DNA from: Bromus sterilis
Taxonomy: Eukaryota; Streptophyta; Magnoliopsida; Poales; Poaceae
NCBI GenBank assembly: GCA_950022295.1
Contig: OX465597.1
Span: forward strand, 182,650,516 to 182,714,515
Length of the DNA: 64,000 bases
Direction: 5' to 3'
Positions within the stretch are counted from its first letter, which is position 1; every line of letters begins with the position of its first letter. The notes below the pieces were generated by a model. The model was not told the origin of the DNA, did no database searches, and saw nothing but the letters and a program-made list of their open reading frames with translations. The position numbers were made by a program, and so were the translations under genes. Of the stretch, positions 9,636 through 21,686 are shown in pieces.

Positions 9636-11708
9636 TTCTTCATCAACAATTATCAGTTCGTCTTTCGTTACACTATATTTTTATCACTTCATGCGTTATG
9701 TGCTATGCTTGGAGCGTCTCGCTCTTTACTTTATACTTTTATTTAGATTTATTTTCTATTCATAACAAGTTAGAATCCAGATTTCTTTTGTGTGGGAGAG
9801 AAACACGCTCCACTTTAAACTAGAAAACATCATAGGATTTTCATGCTTATCTTTCTTTTGTTGTGTGTTCTTTATCTTTTCTTAGCTGCTGTCATGTTTA
9901 GCTCTTGTGATGTCATGTTTATATTTTCAAGAGCCTTTTGTTTAGTTTATTGATGGAACTCTCTTTAGTTTTCATGTTTATCTTGTTTAGGGAGTTGGCT
10001 ATTGCACTGAGTTGTGTCTTGACTCAAAGTAGGTAATTGAGGTTGCTATTCAATTGCAGTAGTAACTTGCAATAGTTTTGAGGTATTGTTGTGAGTAATG
10101 TTTGAACTTTTGGTGTCAAGAGCTCTAGCCTATTAGTGATAGGTGTCGTATTTTGGGCAATCAGTATTTATTTTCAAAAAACTACAAAAACTAGTTGAGA
10201 ACTCTAGCTACTAGATAGATCAATAATCTTTGGTGGGATCGGATATTAGAGTACACTCACGTACCATGAGTCGAGGATGCGCAATGATAAACAAACCCCC
10301 ATACACTCCTCCTCGGGGTACTTGTCTCTTTGTGAACTTCCTGATTAGATTGAGAGTTACCCATAATAAGTGCATGAGTTCTTCGGACTAATGTAAGTAT
10401 TGAAAGTTGGCACTTCCACCTCCTCATATTTGCTAGCCTCTTAGGCGCCGTGCATTGCCCTATTCTCACTCCGAGAGTTGGCGTCCACCTCGCCGGTGCA
10501 TCCAAACCCTTGGCATGATACGCTTTGTCATCATAAACCTCCTTATATCTTTCCTCAAAACAGCAACCATACCTACCTATCAAGGCATTTCCATAGACTT
10601 TTCGAGATATATTGCCATGCAACATCATCTTCATGTCATACATGTTCCTTCTACACTTGAAGAGGCATACATTTGCATACATCATGATAGCTATATCTTG
10701 CTTTATGCTGAGTAATTTTGTAAAGTCTGAAAGATCTTCTTTACTTCTTGTAAAATATAGTGTTTCCCCTAAGTGAGGAAAAGATCCCAAAGAGGACAAA
10801 ATTTAAAACATCCCAAAGATGAAAAATGAGAGTTAAATAGAAAGAGCCATTGAGGCCACCAAAAAATACATTTTTTTGCAAAAAGTAGAAAATAAAATAA
10901 AAAAGAGAAAGGGGCACACTACTATTACTTTTGAGAGATCCACACTCGTACTCCCTCTTATATCTTGTACTCCATAGATATGATCATATATGTATAGAGC
11001 TATGTGGGGACCTTCACACTTTAGAACTTGGCTTGTATATTCCAATGATAAGTCTCCTCAAATGAGCTCTAGGTCTTCTTGAGCAAGCAAGTTCTATGCA
11101 CCCCCACTAGTTCCATTGGAGAGCTTTTCTTATCTCATATGTGCATCCGTTGCATGGCAATCCCTACTCCTCACATCGTATCTATCATTTGGCTTTCTCT
11201 CGCCTATGATTATCCTCATTGATGTGAGCCTTTCACACCTTTTTGTCTTCCTCCTCCAATCTATCTCTCTCTTTTCCATCCTAAATGTGAACTCTCGTTC
11301 TTACGCTCATCCATTGCATGAGTGCTCAAAATACCAAATGGGAGTGAATCAAATTGACTTGTACCTGGCTAGTGGTCTGGGGACGAGTCAAGATAAGATT
11401 CCAAAGAAGACTAAGTGTGAAACTTTGGTAGATTGAGTTCCCAACAAATAAATATTTTCTCTCTCGTATTCCCATTTCTTGCACGCAAACACCATTTTTA
11501 GACATTCGAGTCACGGACAGCAAGATCTCTTGCACCTTTATGTTCTTATGTTTCTTGTTGCAATGCTAATGTAGGCTCTTGATTGTTATGACTTGAATTG
11601 AATTACATGCCTTGATTGTTTTACTTAAAAGTTCTTTTATGGTTAGTAGCATCTCACCACAGAAATTATGCTTGTTGTCATTTACCTACTCGAGGACGAG
11701 CAGGAATT

Positions 11709-11722
11709 AATCTTGGGGATGT
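11709..11722 (+). other. E1 polypurine-like tract
   Basis: AATCTTGGGGATGT lies immediately upstream of the 3' LTR, after CTACTCGAGGACGAGCAGG. This is the expected place for the plus-strand primer. Confidence 0.6.
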
Positions 11723-13395
11723 TGATACGTGCCAAACGTATCTATAATTTCTACTTGCTCCATGCATGTTTTGTGTGATATTGTTATGCTTTTGCTACAA
11801 TTTCATACACTTTTGATCATATTTGTACTAACCTATTAACTTAGTGCACCCCAGTGACAGTTCCTGTTTTCTGCTCTCTTTTTATTTCATGTCTCCCCCA
11901 TATTAAAAATGATACAAAAGTTCCAGAAAAATCCAATAAAAAATCAGCGTACGGGAACCTTCCAGAGTCCCGAAAGGTGCCCTGAGGGGATCCACCAGGG
12001 CCCCAGGCGCCCTCCCGGCGCCCTCGGGTGGGGCCACGCCAGGGGGCCACCTGGACCCCTAGTTCCCCCTGGATTCCCCCTTCGCCCTTATATTTGACTC
12101 GCCCCGAAACCTCCAAAGAAAGAACCCTTTTTCGCGATCTCGCCTCTGTTCCGCCGCCTTCGCGCTTCCAAGATCGGGAGCACCAGAAGATCTCTTCCCG
12201 GCACCCTGCCGTAGGGAGGATTGACCTCCAGGAGCTTCTCAACCACCATGGATGCTTCCTGGATGATCCGTAAGTACTCCACCTTGGACCATGGGTCCAT
12301 GATCAGTAGCTATGTGATGTTCTCCTCCCCTCTTTGTTCTTCATGGATTAGACCTTGTGAGCTTGCCTACATGATCAAGGAACATATGTAATTTTTCTGT
12401 TGTTGCTATGCTGAGTTTGCTGGGATCTGATGGATTATGAGCTTATGTTCAGATTGTCATGAGTAATATATTTGGTTCTCTTTTATATTTTTGTTCTTGA
12501 GTTATTCTTGCATGTTCTTCGTTGATGTTTATTGCTTTGGCCAAGTAGTAGGTAGTGACTCCAAGAGGGAGTGTTATGCTTGATTGTGGGTTCATGTCCC
12601 CTAATGACTAGCTTGAGTGACAGAAACATGAGTCTAGGGATGTGCTGTTTCCACAAGGGGGAAAACAACGGTGCTTGTAACCGCGGTTGCAAGGATTGTT
12701 TACTTTACGCAAAGTTCTTTTAATGCAGTTGTCTGTTGCTTTGGGATTACACTTTTGGTGGGGCTCGCAACTTAATACCAGCGAGATGTTCTGGATAGAT
12801 ATCTCAAGGTGGATGATTAGTAGTAGATGCAGATGGATTTCGGTCTACTTATCTTGGAGTACTGCCCATGCTTTTGAACCTCTTCCTTTCTTTTGTACCA
12901 TAGTTAGCATTGGTTTGCGCCCGTAATCCTATCAATTGCCCAGTTGTGATTTGTTTACCTCGTATAGCAGTTTTATCTTCTTTTGGGAGAGAGACATCAC
13001 TAGTGAACATCATGGGACCCCGGTCCATATTTCCACCGCTGTTTACACCCTCAATTTACTTCTTGCTTTTACTTTCTAGTTGCAATTATCACTATCTATT
13101 ATCTGTTGCGTTGATCCTTGGTAAACAACAAGGCCGGGGAGATTGACAACCTCTCTGTACTCGTTGGGAGCAATGTTATTTGTTGTGTGTGCAAGTCAAG
13201 GTGATGTAAGCAATCTTAGATTGTGAACGGCGCCATTGTTCACTTCACCACCTACTTGTCGGCCTTGGGGTCCTACTGGTCGATCTCAACCTTGGTATCT
13301 TTTCCAAGGGAAATCTTGCTGCTACGCTACATCTCAACTTTCCACTTGGGGTAACCAATGAGTGGCGAGAAGCTATCACTTCCTTGCTAGCATCA
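11723..13395 (+). repeat. E1 3' LTR
   Basis: 1673 bases, TGATACGTGCC...AGCATCA, aligning end to end with the 5' LTR at 6256-7929. It is followed by GCGGC (13396-13400), the right copy of the target duplication, and then resumption of G1 sequence. Confidence 0.9.
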
Positions 13396-13690
13396 GCGGC
13401 CCGACGAAACAGACTACTGTAGGGGGAGGAACCACATCTAAAGGATGCCAACCAAATTTCACCTGGAACAAGCCGTGATCGATGTAGAGCTGTCCATCCC
13501 AAGTGGTGGCTTAGTGTTCTCAACGTACGCCAACCCTTCTCGTCGCTAGAAAAAAATTATAGAGAAATCAGAGTCCCATGTAAATGAGAACCTAGTTCTT
13601 TTGAGTAAGATGAATTTCAGATAGATAAACACCGTTTCACTTCCTCATGGAAAAAGGGGTGGGAGGGTGGGTTAAGAAGAAAGAGAAAGA
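13396..13690 (-). other. G1 leader piece between E1 and C1
   Basis: About 300 bases of G1 minus-strand leader left between the two insertions. There is no gene or recognisable motif. It ends in the GTTCC target duplication of C1 (13691-13695). Confidence 0.55.
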
Positions 13691-13695
13691 GTTCC
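13691..13695. repeat. Target-site duplication of C1, left copy
   Basis: GTTCC just outside the left LTR. The identical GTTCC is at 21587-21591 just outside the right LTR. This fixes the element ends. Confidence 0.9.
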
Positions 13696-14951
13696 TGTTG
13701 GGGCACACGGTACGCTACACTAGCGCTAAATAAAAATTTCTACCGCACACAACCAAGATCTTGTTCCTGGAGAAGAACTATGTGATGAGGGATTACTACT
13801 AGACGCGCAGTCCCGGCAGCGGAAGGAGAGTTGGGGATGCGCGTCGGCGGCGGCTCCTCGAATCCCTCGAACCAATCCCACGAACGGAGTCCCGCGATCC
13901 AATCCCACGAATAGTTCGTCCAAACGCCGCAGGTGCGGTTCATCCAAGGGATGCGCACGTAGAAGGAGGAGCGCCGGGCGGCAGACTACTAGGTCCGGCG
14001 GCTCGGGCTGGAGGTGGAGTGGCGGCTAGGGTTGTGGTCTGAACTGTACCCCTTCGGGGATCGCCCTAGCCCTTGTATAGGCGCACGTGGAATGGCCTCA
14101 AGCCTTGAGGAAATCCGGACCCTCCATCCATATACCATTCCGATCACATCTGGTTCGATAGTCGGTAGCGGTTCCTAGCAGAACGTGTCGGCTCCCATAT
14201 ATGCGTAAAGTCATAAGACGAACCATTACAAAGTGTCATATGCAACATTCCTTTTGCCTCACGATATATGTTGTCAAGCTCAAGGCGAGTACTTTTCACC
14301 CTTGTGATAGCTTGACCTCTCTTCTCGAAACCGTGATACAGATTCCTGAACCGGGTTAACACTTAACCCATGTCGCATTGCTATGCTTTCTGAATCTTAT
14401 CACTCGAGAGGGCCCAGAGAATAACTCTCCAAAGTGGAGGGGCAAATCCCATCTTGATCAACCATGTCTCGCGGAATGTATCATGACTCACCCGTAAGCT
14501 ACCTTTATAACTACCCAGTTATGGTGTAGCGTTTGACAGTCCCTAAGTGAGTCATTCCTCATCCCGAGAATATGCTAGGACCTCAGGTATAGGACATGGC
14601 ATATACATTGTATTGAGACTAACAGATGACAATATCTCACTGCGTCTCAAAGTGGGTCTCTGTCCAACTCAGTGATCCCATCACTAAGTTCATAATATCG
14701 GTAGCATCTCCATGCTCATGACTTGTGAAACATAGTCATCAACCGAATCATATAATAGTCAAGGATATGTGTCCGCATAACCTTATCAACTAGGGACCAT
14801 TAGAACAATCATCATAGAATATATAGTCTCACAAACAAGTCACACACTTATTGATACATATCAGTGATGATGTTCAAGGACAATACAAATAACTCATGAA
14901 TACAAGGAGATAACATCATAACATGATTGCCTCTAGGGCATATCTCCAACA
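13696..14951 (-). repeat. C1 3' LTR (left copy)
   Basis: 1256 bases, about 75 shorter than the other LTR. Most of the difference is one deletion near 14140, where the right copy has an extra 73 bases between two GGATCACAT repeats (20701 and 20774). The TATA box equivalent reads CTATACAAGG on the minus strand (14071-14080), mutated from CTATATAAGG. Confidence 0.9.
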
Positions 14952-14965
14952 GCCTCCCACTTGCA
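14952..14965 (-). other. C1 polypurine tract
   Basis: On the minus strand GCAAGTGGGAGGC abuts the 3' LTR start (TGTTGG). This is the usual copia plus-strand primer position. Confidence 0.65.
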
Positions 14966-14971
14966 CTAGAG

Positions 14972-15790
14972 TCAATCAGTTAGGCATCTAAGGCCCATGG
15001 CTCTTACATGCGCCTCATGCTTCGGCATCGGGAGAGGCGTCGTCAAAGGATCAGCAACGTTTGCATCCGTGTGTACTTTGCATACATTTATATTACCATC
15101 ATCTACGAATTGTCGTATGAGATGATAACGCCTTTCTATGTGCTTGGATTTCTGGTGATGCCTTGGCTCCTGGCCTGTGCGATGGGACAACTATTATCAC
15201 AATAGAGGTCCAACGGGTTTGCCGAGTCTGGAACCACACCAAGTAGGGTAATGAAATCCTTTATCCAAACACCTTCCTTTGAAGCTTCAGAAGTTGCAAG
15301 GTACTCAGCCTCTGTTGTAGAATCAGCTACCGTCTCTTTCTTGGAACTCTTCTAGCTCACTGCACCTCCATTCAGAATGAACACATAACCAGATTGCGAG
15401 TGAAAGTCATCCCTGTCGGTTTGGAAACTATCATCGGTATAACCCTTTACAACGATCTCATCCTCACCTCCATAAACTACGAACATATCCTTAGCCCTTC
15501 TCGGGTACTTTAGGATGCTCGTAACTGCTGTCCAGTGGCTCTCGCTTGGATTATCCTGGTATCTTCTCGTAGCACTTAGAGCATAGGAAACATCCGGGCG
15601 AGTACATACCATAGCATACATGATAGACCCGTTGGACGAAGCATACAGAATCTTATCCATGCGTCTTTGCTCATCAGGAGTCGATGGACCCTGAGTCTTG
15701 CTTAGATGAATGCCATGTGATGCAGGCAAGAACCCTTTCTTAGCCACATGCATGTTGAACCTTTTCAACACCTTGTCAATATACGTACTC
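14972..15790 (-). pseudogene. C1 RNase H region (and RT C-terminus)
   Basis: Minus-strand RNase H, which degrades the RNA strand of the replication hybrid. Visible motifs in order are GYTDDSFQTDRDDFHSQSGY (first acidic residue), VADSTTEAEY, LYCDN, and the terminal KHIERRYHLIRQ and HTDANVADPLT segments. A TAG at 15352-15354 stands where related elements have Trp (VS-stop-KSSKKE). The upstream part (15771-15352) also carries the RT tail KRFNMHVAKKGFLPASHGI. Further frame breaks lie around 15200 and 15790. Confidence 0.8.
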
Positions 15791-16420
15791 TGGCTTAATC
15801 CAATAATCCTCCTTGATCTATCTCTTTAGATCTTGATTCGGAAGATGTAAGTTGCTTCTCCCAAGTCCTTCATTGCAAAACTACTTTTCAATGAGTCATT
15901 GACAGCTTCCAGCATTGGAATGTCATTCCCAATCAATAATATGTCATCCACATATAAGATCATAAATACGATTGAGCTCCCACTAAACTTCTTGAACACA
16001 CAAGGTTCCTTTTCGTTTTCGATGAAGCCAAAAGATTTGACAACCTCTTTAAAACGAATATTCCAACTCCGAGATGCTTGCTTCAATCCATAAATGCTTT
16101 GACAATCTTGCATACCTTACTTGCATTCTCTGGATCGACAAAACCCTCGGGTTGTATCATATACACGTCCTCTTCTAGATTTCCATTAAGGAAAGTTGTT
16201 TTGACATCCATCTGCCAAAGCTCATAATCGAAATAGGCAGCTATAGCTATAATAATCTGAACTGATTTAAGCATCACTACGGGCTAGAAGGTTTGTAGTC
16301 AATTCCTTGAACTTGTCGAAACCCCTTCGTGACAAGTGAAGCTTTATGGATTTGAACATTTCCATCCATATCAGTTTTGCTTCTTAAATATCCATTTGCA
16401 CTCAATGGTTCTTGCACCAT
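15791..16420 (-). pseudogene. C1 reverse transcriptase
   Basis: RT of copia type in several frames: ECKWIFKKQ, then AYFDYELWQMDVKTTFLNGN (first catalytic Asp), EEDVYMIQPEGFVDPENASK, a frame break near 16100, YGLKQASRSWNIRF, and FMILYVDDILLIGNDI with an intact YVDD catalytic motif (about 15940-15990). Stops and frameshifts prevent expression. Confidence 0.85.
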
Positions 16421-17490
16421 TTGGCAGATCAACCAAGATCCAAACGTGATGGTCATCCATGGACTTTAACTCGGATCTCATGGCCTCAAGCCATAACTCG
16501 GAATCTGGATCCACCTTCGCTTCCGCATATGTCAAAGGCTCATCCTTGTCCAACAACAATAGATTTCTTGAATTACGCAGCCTTTCTGACCTTCGTGGTG
16601 CGGGTGCCACTTCAACCACAGGTTCACTGACTGGCTCTGCCATAATGGCATCACTTGCCGTGTCTTCCCCGAGTGGTTTATCTCGAACCTCTTCGAGTTT
16701 CACCGTCCTCCCACTAGCCTTCCTAGTGAGAAACTCTTTCTCAAGGAAGGTACTTTGTTGAGCGACAAACACTTTGCCCTCTTGTCGTTTGTAGAAGTAA
16801 TACCCAAATGTTTCCCTTGGATATCCCATGAATATGCACTTATCCGATTTGGGTGCGAGCTTGTCCGACTGAAGTTGCTTGACAAACGCTTCAAAACCCC
16901 AAATCTTTAGAAAAGAGAAACTGTGACGCTTCCCAGTCCATATCTCATATGGTGTCTTATCTATGGATTTAGATGGTACTCTGTTTAGTGTCAAAGCTGT
17001 AGTTTCTAGAGTATAACCCCAAAATGCCAACGGTATATCTGACTGACTCATCATCGATCGAACCATGTCCAACAAGGTGTGATTCCTCCGTTCCGATACA
17101 CCATTTCTTTGCGGCGTTCTAGGAGGAGTGAGTTGTGGAACTATTCCACGACTCTTGAGATGATCATAAAACTCTTAACTCAGACATTCACCTCCATGAT
17201 CTGATCGTAGAAGTTTGATCATCTTGCCGAGTTGATTCTCTACTTCATTCTGAAACTCCTTGAACTTTTCAAAGGTTTCGAACTTGTGACTCATCAAGTA
17301 GATATATCCATATCTACTCAAGTCGTCGGTGAAATTCACGAAGTAATGGTAAGCACCTCTAGCAGTCGTGCTCATTGGTCCACACACATCAGTATGTATG
17401 AGTTCCAACAAGTCGGATGCCCTCTCGCAACTCTTTGAAAAAGATGTCTTGGTCATCTTGTCAAGTAGGCACGATTCGCATGTCTCGAAT
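16371..17490 (-). pseudogene. C1 integrase
   Basis: Integrase inserts element DNA. Motifs on the minus strand are CESCLLDK (zinc-binding end), LLELIHTDVCGPMSTTARGA (first Asp), LLRSDHGGECLS (second Asp), and PPRTPQRNGVSERRNHTLLD (catalytic Glu, across 17075-17140). These are followed by the C-terminal region with PYEIWTGKRHSFSFLKIWG and a 234-codon open stretch (16371-17075). The D,D-35-E residues are all readable, but frames are broken near 17170 and 17460. Confidence 0.85.
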
Positions 17491-18060
17491 TATTCAAAAT
17501 CAAACGAATTTAAAATTCCATCACCATGGAGCTTCTTCATGCGCTTTTCACTAATATGACCAAGCCGACAGTGCCAAAAGTAAGTTGTATCCAGATCGTT
17601 AGGTTTAAGCCTCTTGGCATTCATATTATTGACAGATTCACCTTCAAGATTAAAAATGAATAACCCATTCACAACGGGCGCCAAGCCATAAAACATCTTA
17701 TTCAAATATATAGAACAACCATTGTCCTTAATAATGAATTCATAACCTTGTCTCATCAAACATGAGGCAGAAATAATGTTTCGACTTAACGATGGAACAT
17801 AATAACAATTATCAAGCTCCATTACAAATCCAGAAGGTAAATTAAGTTGCATGGTGCCGACGGCTAATGCAGCAACTTTTGCTTTATTCCTGACGCGAAT
17901 GTCAACTTCTCCTCTTGCGACATCTCTACTCTTTTTAGTCCCTGCATCGAGTTGCAAATGTGAACAGCCGATCCTGTATCATATACCCAAGAACTATTAG
18001 AAATATCCGCAAGATAAATGTCTATAACATATACAACAAGTGTACCTGTAGAAGGCGTAC
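17490..18060 (-). pseudogene. C1 protease and pre-integrase domain
   Basis: The aspartic protease active site SSWVYDTGSAVHICNSMQGL is readable at about 17935-17995 (DTG present). Beyond a frame break near 17900, the frame continues LDNCYYVPSLSRNIISASCL and reaches the pre-integrase segment FWHCRLGHISEKRMKKLHGD. Polyprotein processing is the expected role. A stop separates it from the integrase core. Confidence 0.8.
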
Positions 18061-18898
18061 TCCCACTGCTCTTGCCCTTGCTGGCGAGCCACTTGTTGCA
18101 GGTCCTCTTCCAGTGACCATTCTCCTTGCAATAGAAGCAAATGGTCTCTGCGTCAGGTCCAGGCTTAGGTGCCGGGGCTGGAGTCGGGATCACATCCTTG
18201 TCCTTGCCCTTTCCGTTAGCCTTCTTATTGGTCCATGACTTCTTGAACTTGGCTGCGTTATGCACCATCAACACTTGATGTGTGCACTTCTTAATGCCCT
18301 GCTCTGCTATCTTAAGCATCCCATGCAATTCAGTGGGCTTATTTTCCATGCCATGCATATGAAAGTTCGTAATGAACGATTTATAGCTTGGCGGAAGAGA
18401 ACCCAGAATTGTATCTGTAGCTGACTCAGGAGTCAACGGATTCCCAAGACGATCCAAAGCGTGCATGTATCCCATCATTTTGATGACATGCGGGATCAGT
18501 GGATCACCCTCTTTCAGCTTGCAATCCATTAGGGATCACCAGACGTTGAACCTTTTGGTCCTAGCCTGAACCTGAAACATGCCCTTAAGACTCTCGATCA
18601 TATCAAAAGCCCTAATTTCTTTGAACTGCTGTTGTAGCTCGGGCTCCATAGAAGACAGCATGAGGCAGCTGATCTCAGTAGACTCATCCTTGAGTTTCTC
18701 ATACGCATTCTTAGCAGCAGCGGTGGCATTATCAGTCGGTTCCTCTGGAAGCGATTCCTCTAGAACATTTTCCTTTTTATCATGCTTGAGAACAATTCTC
18801 AGATTTTTATACCAGGTGGTAAAGTTTGTTCCATTCAGTTTATCTTTATCAAGGATGGATTTCAACGCAAAATTGGTAACTGGAGCAGGTGGTGCCAT
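17996..18898 (-). pseudogene. C1 gag with zinc knuckle
   Basis: Gag starts at ATG 18898 (MAPPAPVTNFALKSILDKDK), contains NFTTWYKNLRIVLKHDKKEN, and is open for 120 codons to a TGA at 18536-18538. The same frame then resumes (CKLKEGDPLIPHVIKMMGYM, LGSLPPSYKSFITNFHMHGM). A nucleocapsid zinc knuckle CFYCKENGHWKRTC (CX2CX4HX4C, complete) lies at about 18090-18135. Except for that stop, gag is the best preserved part of C1. Confidence 0.85.
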
Positions 18899-20242
18899 TG
18901 ATCTACAACATAAAATGCAAAATACTAAGACATGTATTCATGAGGAGCAATTCATATCAAACGCTTTAATAAAATTACTCCCACTAAAGTTCAACATCCC
19001 TCTAGTTGACAATAAGTGATTCAGGAACCAATGGAGCGAATTGACTAGTGAGCTTTTGCATCACTGCTAGCCGACTCGATCTATCGGTAAGCAACTCATT
19101 GCTAATCGCATCAACCATACAACTCATGTTTGTTGATGCGCATCACATACACACCAACACCTATGCCTCAAGGCCCAAAACTGTTTTGATAGCCTCGACA
19201 AGTTAACCAAATGTTGTGCGTGTAAGTGTCCGACACAAACCCATCACGCCAACGAGATCTAGCAGCACCCTAATTTTATAGGCCTACTACTAAATATACA
19301 TGACTTGTGATGTGCAACAATTGGGGAGGCAATTTTACTTGTCATTCTTTGAGGGATCATCCTACTTAAAACATCTACCATGTAAAAGAAGGATGCATAA
19401 AGGGATAAACTTTCACAGGCAGTTTATACAAGTGATATGATATAGCCCCTTTATCATAGCACATGGTGATCTCCACTCCATGTGTGCGAACCCCCCATGG
19501 CGATCTCCATCTCCATGTATGGTTGTCTTTGTGGTGATCTCCATCTCCACGCCGTAGTGTCAACCGCCAAATGTTACATAAGATACTATGATATTACAAA
19601 CTAATAGCTAAGAAAGTAAGTTACATTACATGGTTTCACTTGGTTACACGTAGGTCATTAATACAATAATGAGACAACCATATGGCTCCAACCGGTTGTC
19701 AAAACCATGAAACGCATGTCACGAATAACAACATACACAATGGGCTATACCAGATCACAACCATTGCATACAAAATCAAAGTTAGACGTTCTGCCGCCGT
19801 CTAAACGTCTTTTTAGCACTAGTCAAATTAGGTCTACGAAAAATCACCTAATTAACTAAAACCATGTGGTAGGTCATTCTGCATCGTTTGGTAGGTCACG
19901 GAGCTCAATCGGTGTTCATATTACCAATATATGGCCTCGGAACCGAACCTGCTCACAGATTTATGAACAGCGCAGATCATATCTACGCCGTGTCCTGATC
20001 CGTGCCCCGGATCAATCACCTAGTGATATCCGCGTGCCACAATAGGATTTAGGGCTCACTGTCAATCCCAATGGCGGATAACCGACCTCTAGGGATAAGT
20101 TGTGGCACGACCTAAGTAGCTCGCGCCTCGGGACAGATCATGAAATCAAGAACCTCAAACATGCAAAATCAATTTTCTCTACCATCACATGATCCGATCT
20201 ACATATGAAATTCTATCACGAATTCAACACCATGCAGCAGAG
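18899..20242 (-). other. C1 5' untranslated leader
   Basis: About 1.3 kb between primer site and gag start. I see no gene. It has AT-rich stretches and short C/T-rich repeats around 19460-19560 (CTCCA/TCTCCATCTCCATG). Long leaders are usual in this copia group. Confidence 0.6.
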
Positions 20243-20254
20243 GCTCTGATACCA
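20243..20254 (-). other. C1 primer binding site (initiator tRNA-Met)
   Basis: On the minus strand TGGTATCAGAGC follows the LTR end CCAACA after one base. It is complementary to the 3' end of plant initiator tRNA-Met. Confidence 0.9.
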
Positions 20255-20255
20255 C

Positions 20256-21586
20256 TGTTGGCGCACACGGTACGCTACACTAGCGCTAGATAAACATTTC
20301 TACCGCGCACAACCAAGATCTTACTGCTTGAGAAGAACTACGTGATGAGGGATTACCACTCGACGTGCAGTCACGACAGCAGAAGGAGAGTTGGCGATGC
20401 GGGTCGGCGGTGGCTCCTCGAATCCCTCAAACCAATCCCCCGAATGGAGTCCCGCGATCCAATCCCGCGAATAGTTTGTCCAAACGCCGCAAGTGTGGCG
20501 CCTCCAAGGGATGCGCACGTACAAGGAGGAGAGCCGAGCGGCGGACTGCTAGGTCCGGTGGCTCAGCCTGGAGGTGGAGTGGCGGCTAGGGTTATGGTCT
20601 GACCTGTACCCTTTCGAGGTTCGCCATAGCCCTTATATAGGCGCCCGTGGAATGTCCTCAACCCTTGAGGCAATCCGGACCCTCCATCCATATTCCATTC
20701 GGATCACATCCGAATGGGTCCTTTCCCCTTAAGCGCGCCACCCTATAGGTTCACGTACACATGGACACGTCCCGGATCACATTCGGTTTGATAGTCGGTA
20801 GCGGTTCCTAGCAGAATGTGTCGGATCCCATATATGCGTAAATTCATAAGACGAACCATTACGAAGTGTCATATGCAACATTCATTTTTCCTCACGATAT
20901 ATGTTGTCAAGTTCAAGGCGAGTACTTGTCACCCTTGTGATAGATTGACCTCTCTTCTCGAAACCGTGATACAGATTCCTGAACGGGGTTAACACTTAAC
21001 CCATGTCGCATGGTCATGCTTTATGAATTTTATCACTCGAGAGGGCCCAGAGAATATCTCTCCAAAGTGGAGGGGCAAATCCCATCTTGATCAACCATGT
21101 CTCGCGGCATGTATCATGACTCACCCGTAAGCTACCTTTATAACTACCCAGTTACGGTGTAGCGTTTTATAGTCCCTAAGTGAGTCATTCCTCATCCCGA
21201 GAACATGCGAGGACCACAGGTCCAGGACATGGCATATACATTGTATTGAGACTAACAGATGATAATATCTCGCTGCGTCTCAATGTGGGTCTCTGTCCAA
21301 CTCAGTGATCCCATAACTAAGCTCATACTATCGGTAGCATGTCCATGCTCATGACTTGTGAAACATAGTCATCAACTGAATCATATAATAGTCAAGGATA
21401 TGTGTCTGCATAACCTTATGAACCAGGGACCATTACAACAATCATCATAGAATATATAGTCTCACAAATAAGTCACACACTTATTGATACATATCAGTGA
21501 TGATGTTCAAGGACAATACAACTAACTCATGAATACATAAGGAGATAACATCATAACATGATTGCCTCTAGGGCATATCTCCAACA
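20256..21586 (-). repeat. C1 5' LTR (right copy)
   Basis: 1331 bases, full-length counterpart of 13696-14951. It keeps the TATA box CTATATAAGG on the minus strand (20631-20640), about 100 bases upstream of a GC-rich segment. Confidence 0.9.
20631..20640 (-). promoter_or_regulatory. TATA box of C1 5' LTR
   Basis: Minus-strand CTATATAAGG followed by GCTATGGCGAACC. It matches the plant TATA consensus and lies in the promoter-bearing LTR of the element. Confidence 0.6.
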
Positions 21587-21669
21587 GTTCCTACTTTCCT
21601 GTTTTTCCTTAGAACTACAAAATATTTTCTAGACTCGACTTCGGCCAATAAAGGTTTCTATGGTCGGTC
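21587..21669 (-). other. C1 right target duplication and G1 leader start
   Basis: GTTCC (21587-21591), then about 80 bases of G1 leader up to its primer site. No gene. Confidence 0.7.
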
Positions 21670-21686
21670 CTGCTCTGATACCTAGT
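21670..21686 (-). other. G1 primer binding site
   Basis: Minus strand: LTR end CCTTACA, then ACTAGGTATCAGAGCAGG. This is the initiator tRNA-Met site GGTATCAGAGC. The same junction in LTR B reads CCTTACA-ACT-TGGTATCAGAGCC (63711-63730). Confidence 0.8.

Larger units (their letters stand above)
8918..11722 (+). other. E1 3' non-coding half
   Basis: About 2.8 kb without a credible gene. It is collinear with E2 at 50521-50592 plus 54866-56594: shared GCCTAGCTTAAAGGCGTAAA, the double hairpin segment, and CTTGGCTTG...ATTCCAATGATAAG. E1 has roughly 400 bases (about 10250-10660) that E2 lacks. The end holds GAGGACGAGCAGGAATTAAT and a polypurine-like tract before the 3' LTR. Open frames here are short and not shared between the two copies. 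Confidence 0.7.
6256..13395 (+). mobile_element. E1: Athila-like non-autonomous LTR retrotransposon
   Basis: A 7140-base element with two similar LTRs (6256-7929 and 11723-13395), both starting TGATACG and ending CATCA. It has a primer site matching plant tRNA-Asp at 17 of 18 bases, a polypurine-like tract before the 3' LTR, and a 4/5 target duplication. The tRNA-Asp primer and LTR start fit the Athila-related Triticeae families (Sabrina/WHAM type; name uncertain). The 3.8 kb interior encodes only a gag-like segment and a second ORF, with no protease, RT, RNase H or integrase. Movement would therefore have needed enzymes from a partner element. In the first 183 LTR bases I count about 19 differences by hand, so it is not recent. 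Confidence 0.9.
13696..21586 (-). mobile_element. C1: Angela/BARE-like Ty1/copia element
   Basis: A 7891-base complete but decayed copia element on the minus strand. It has two LTRs (13696-14951 and 20256-21586, TGTTGG...CCAACA), an exact 5-base target duplication, an initiator tRNA-Met primer site and a polypurine tract. Domains run in copia order from gag (18898) through protease, integrase and RT to RNase H (about 14970). LTR sequence (minus: TGTTGGAGATATGCCCTAGA) and domain motifs resemble the Angela/BARE-1/WIS group. By hand I count about 20 differences in the first 190 LTR bases, so the insertion is old. It lies within the leader of G1. Confidence 0.93.

Noticed and set aside
10257..10799. 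180-codon minus frame in the E1 tail
   Set aside because: Not present in E2, no domain, part of it in a segment missing from E2; treated as chance.
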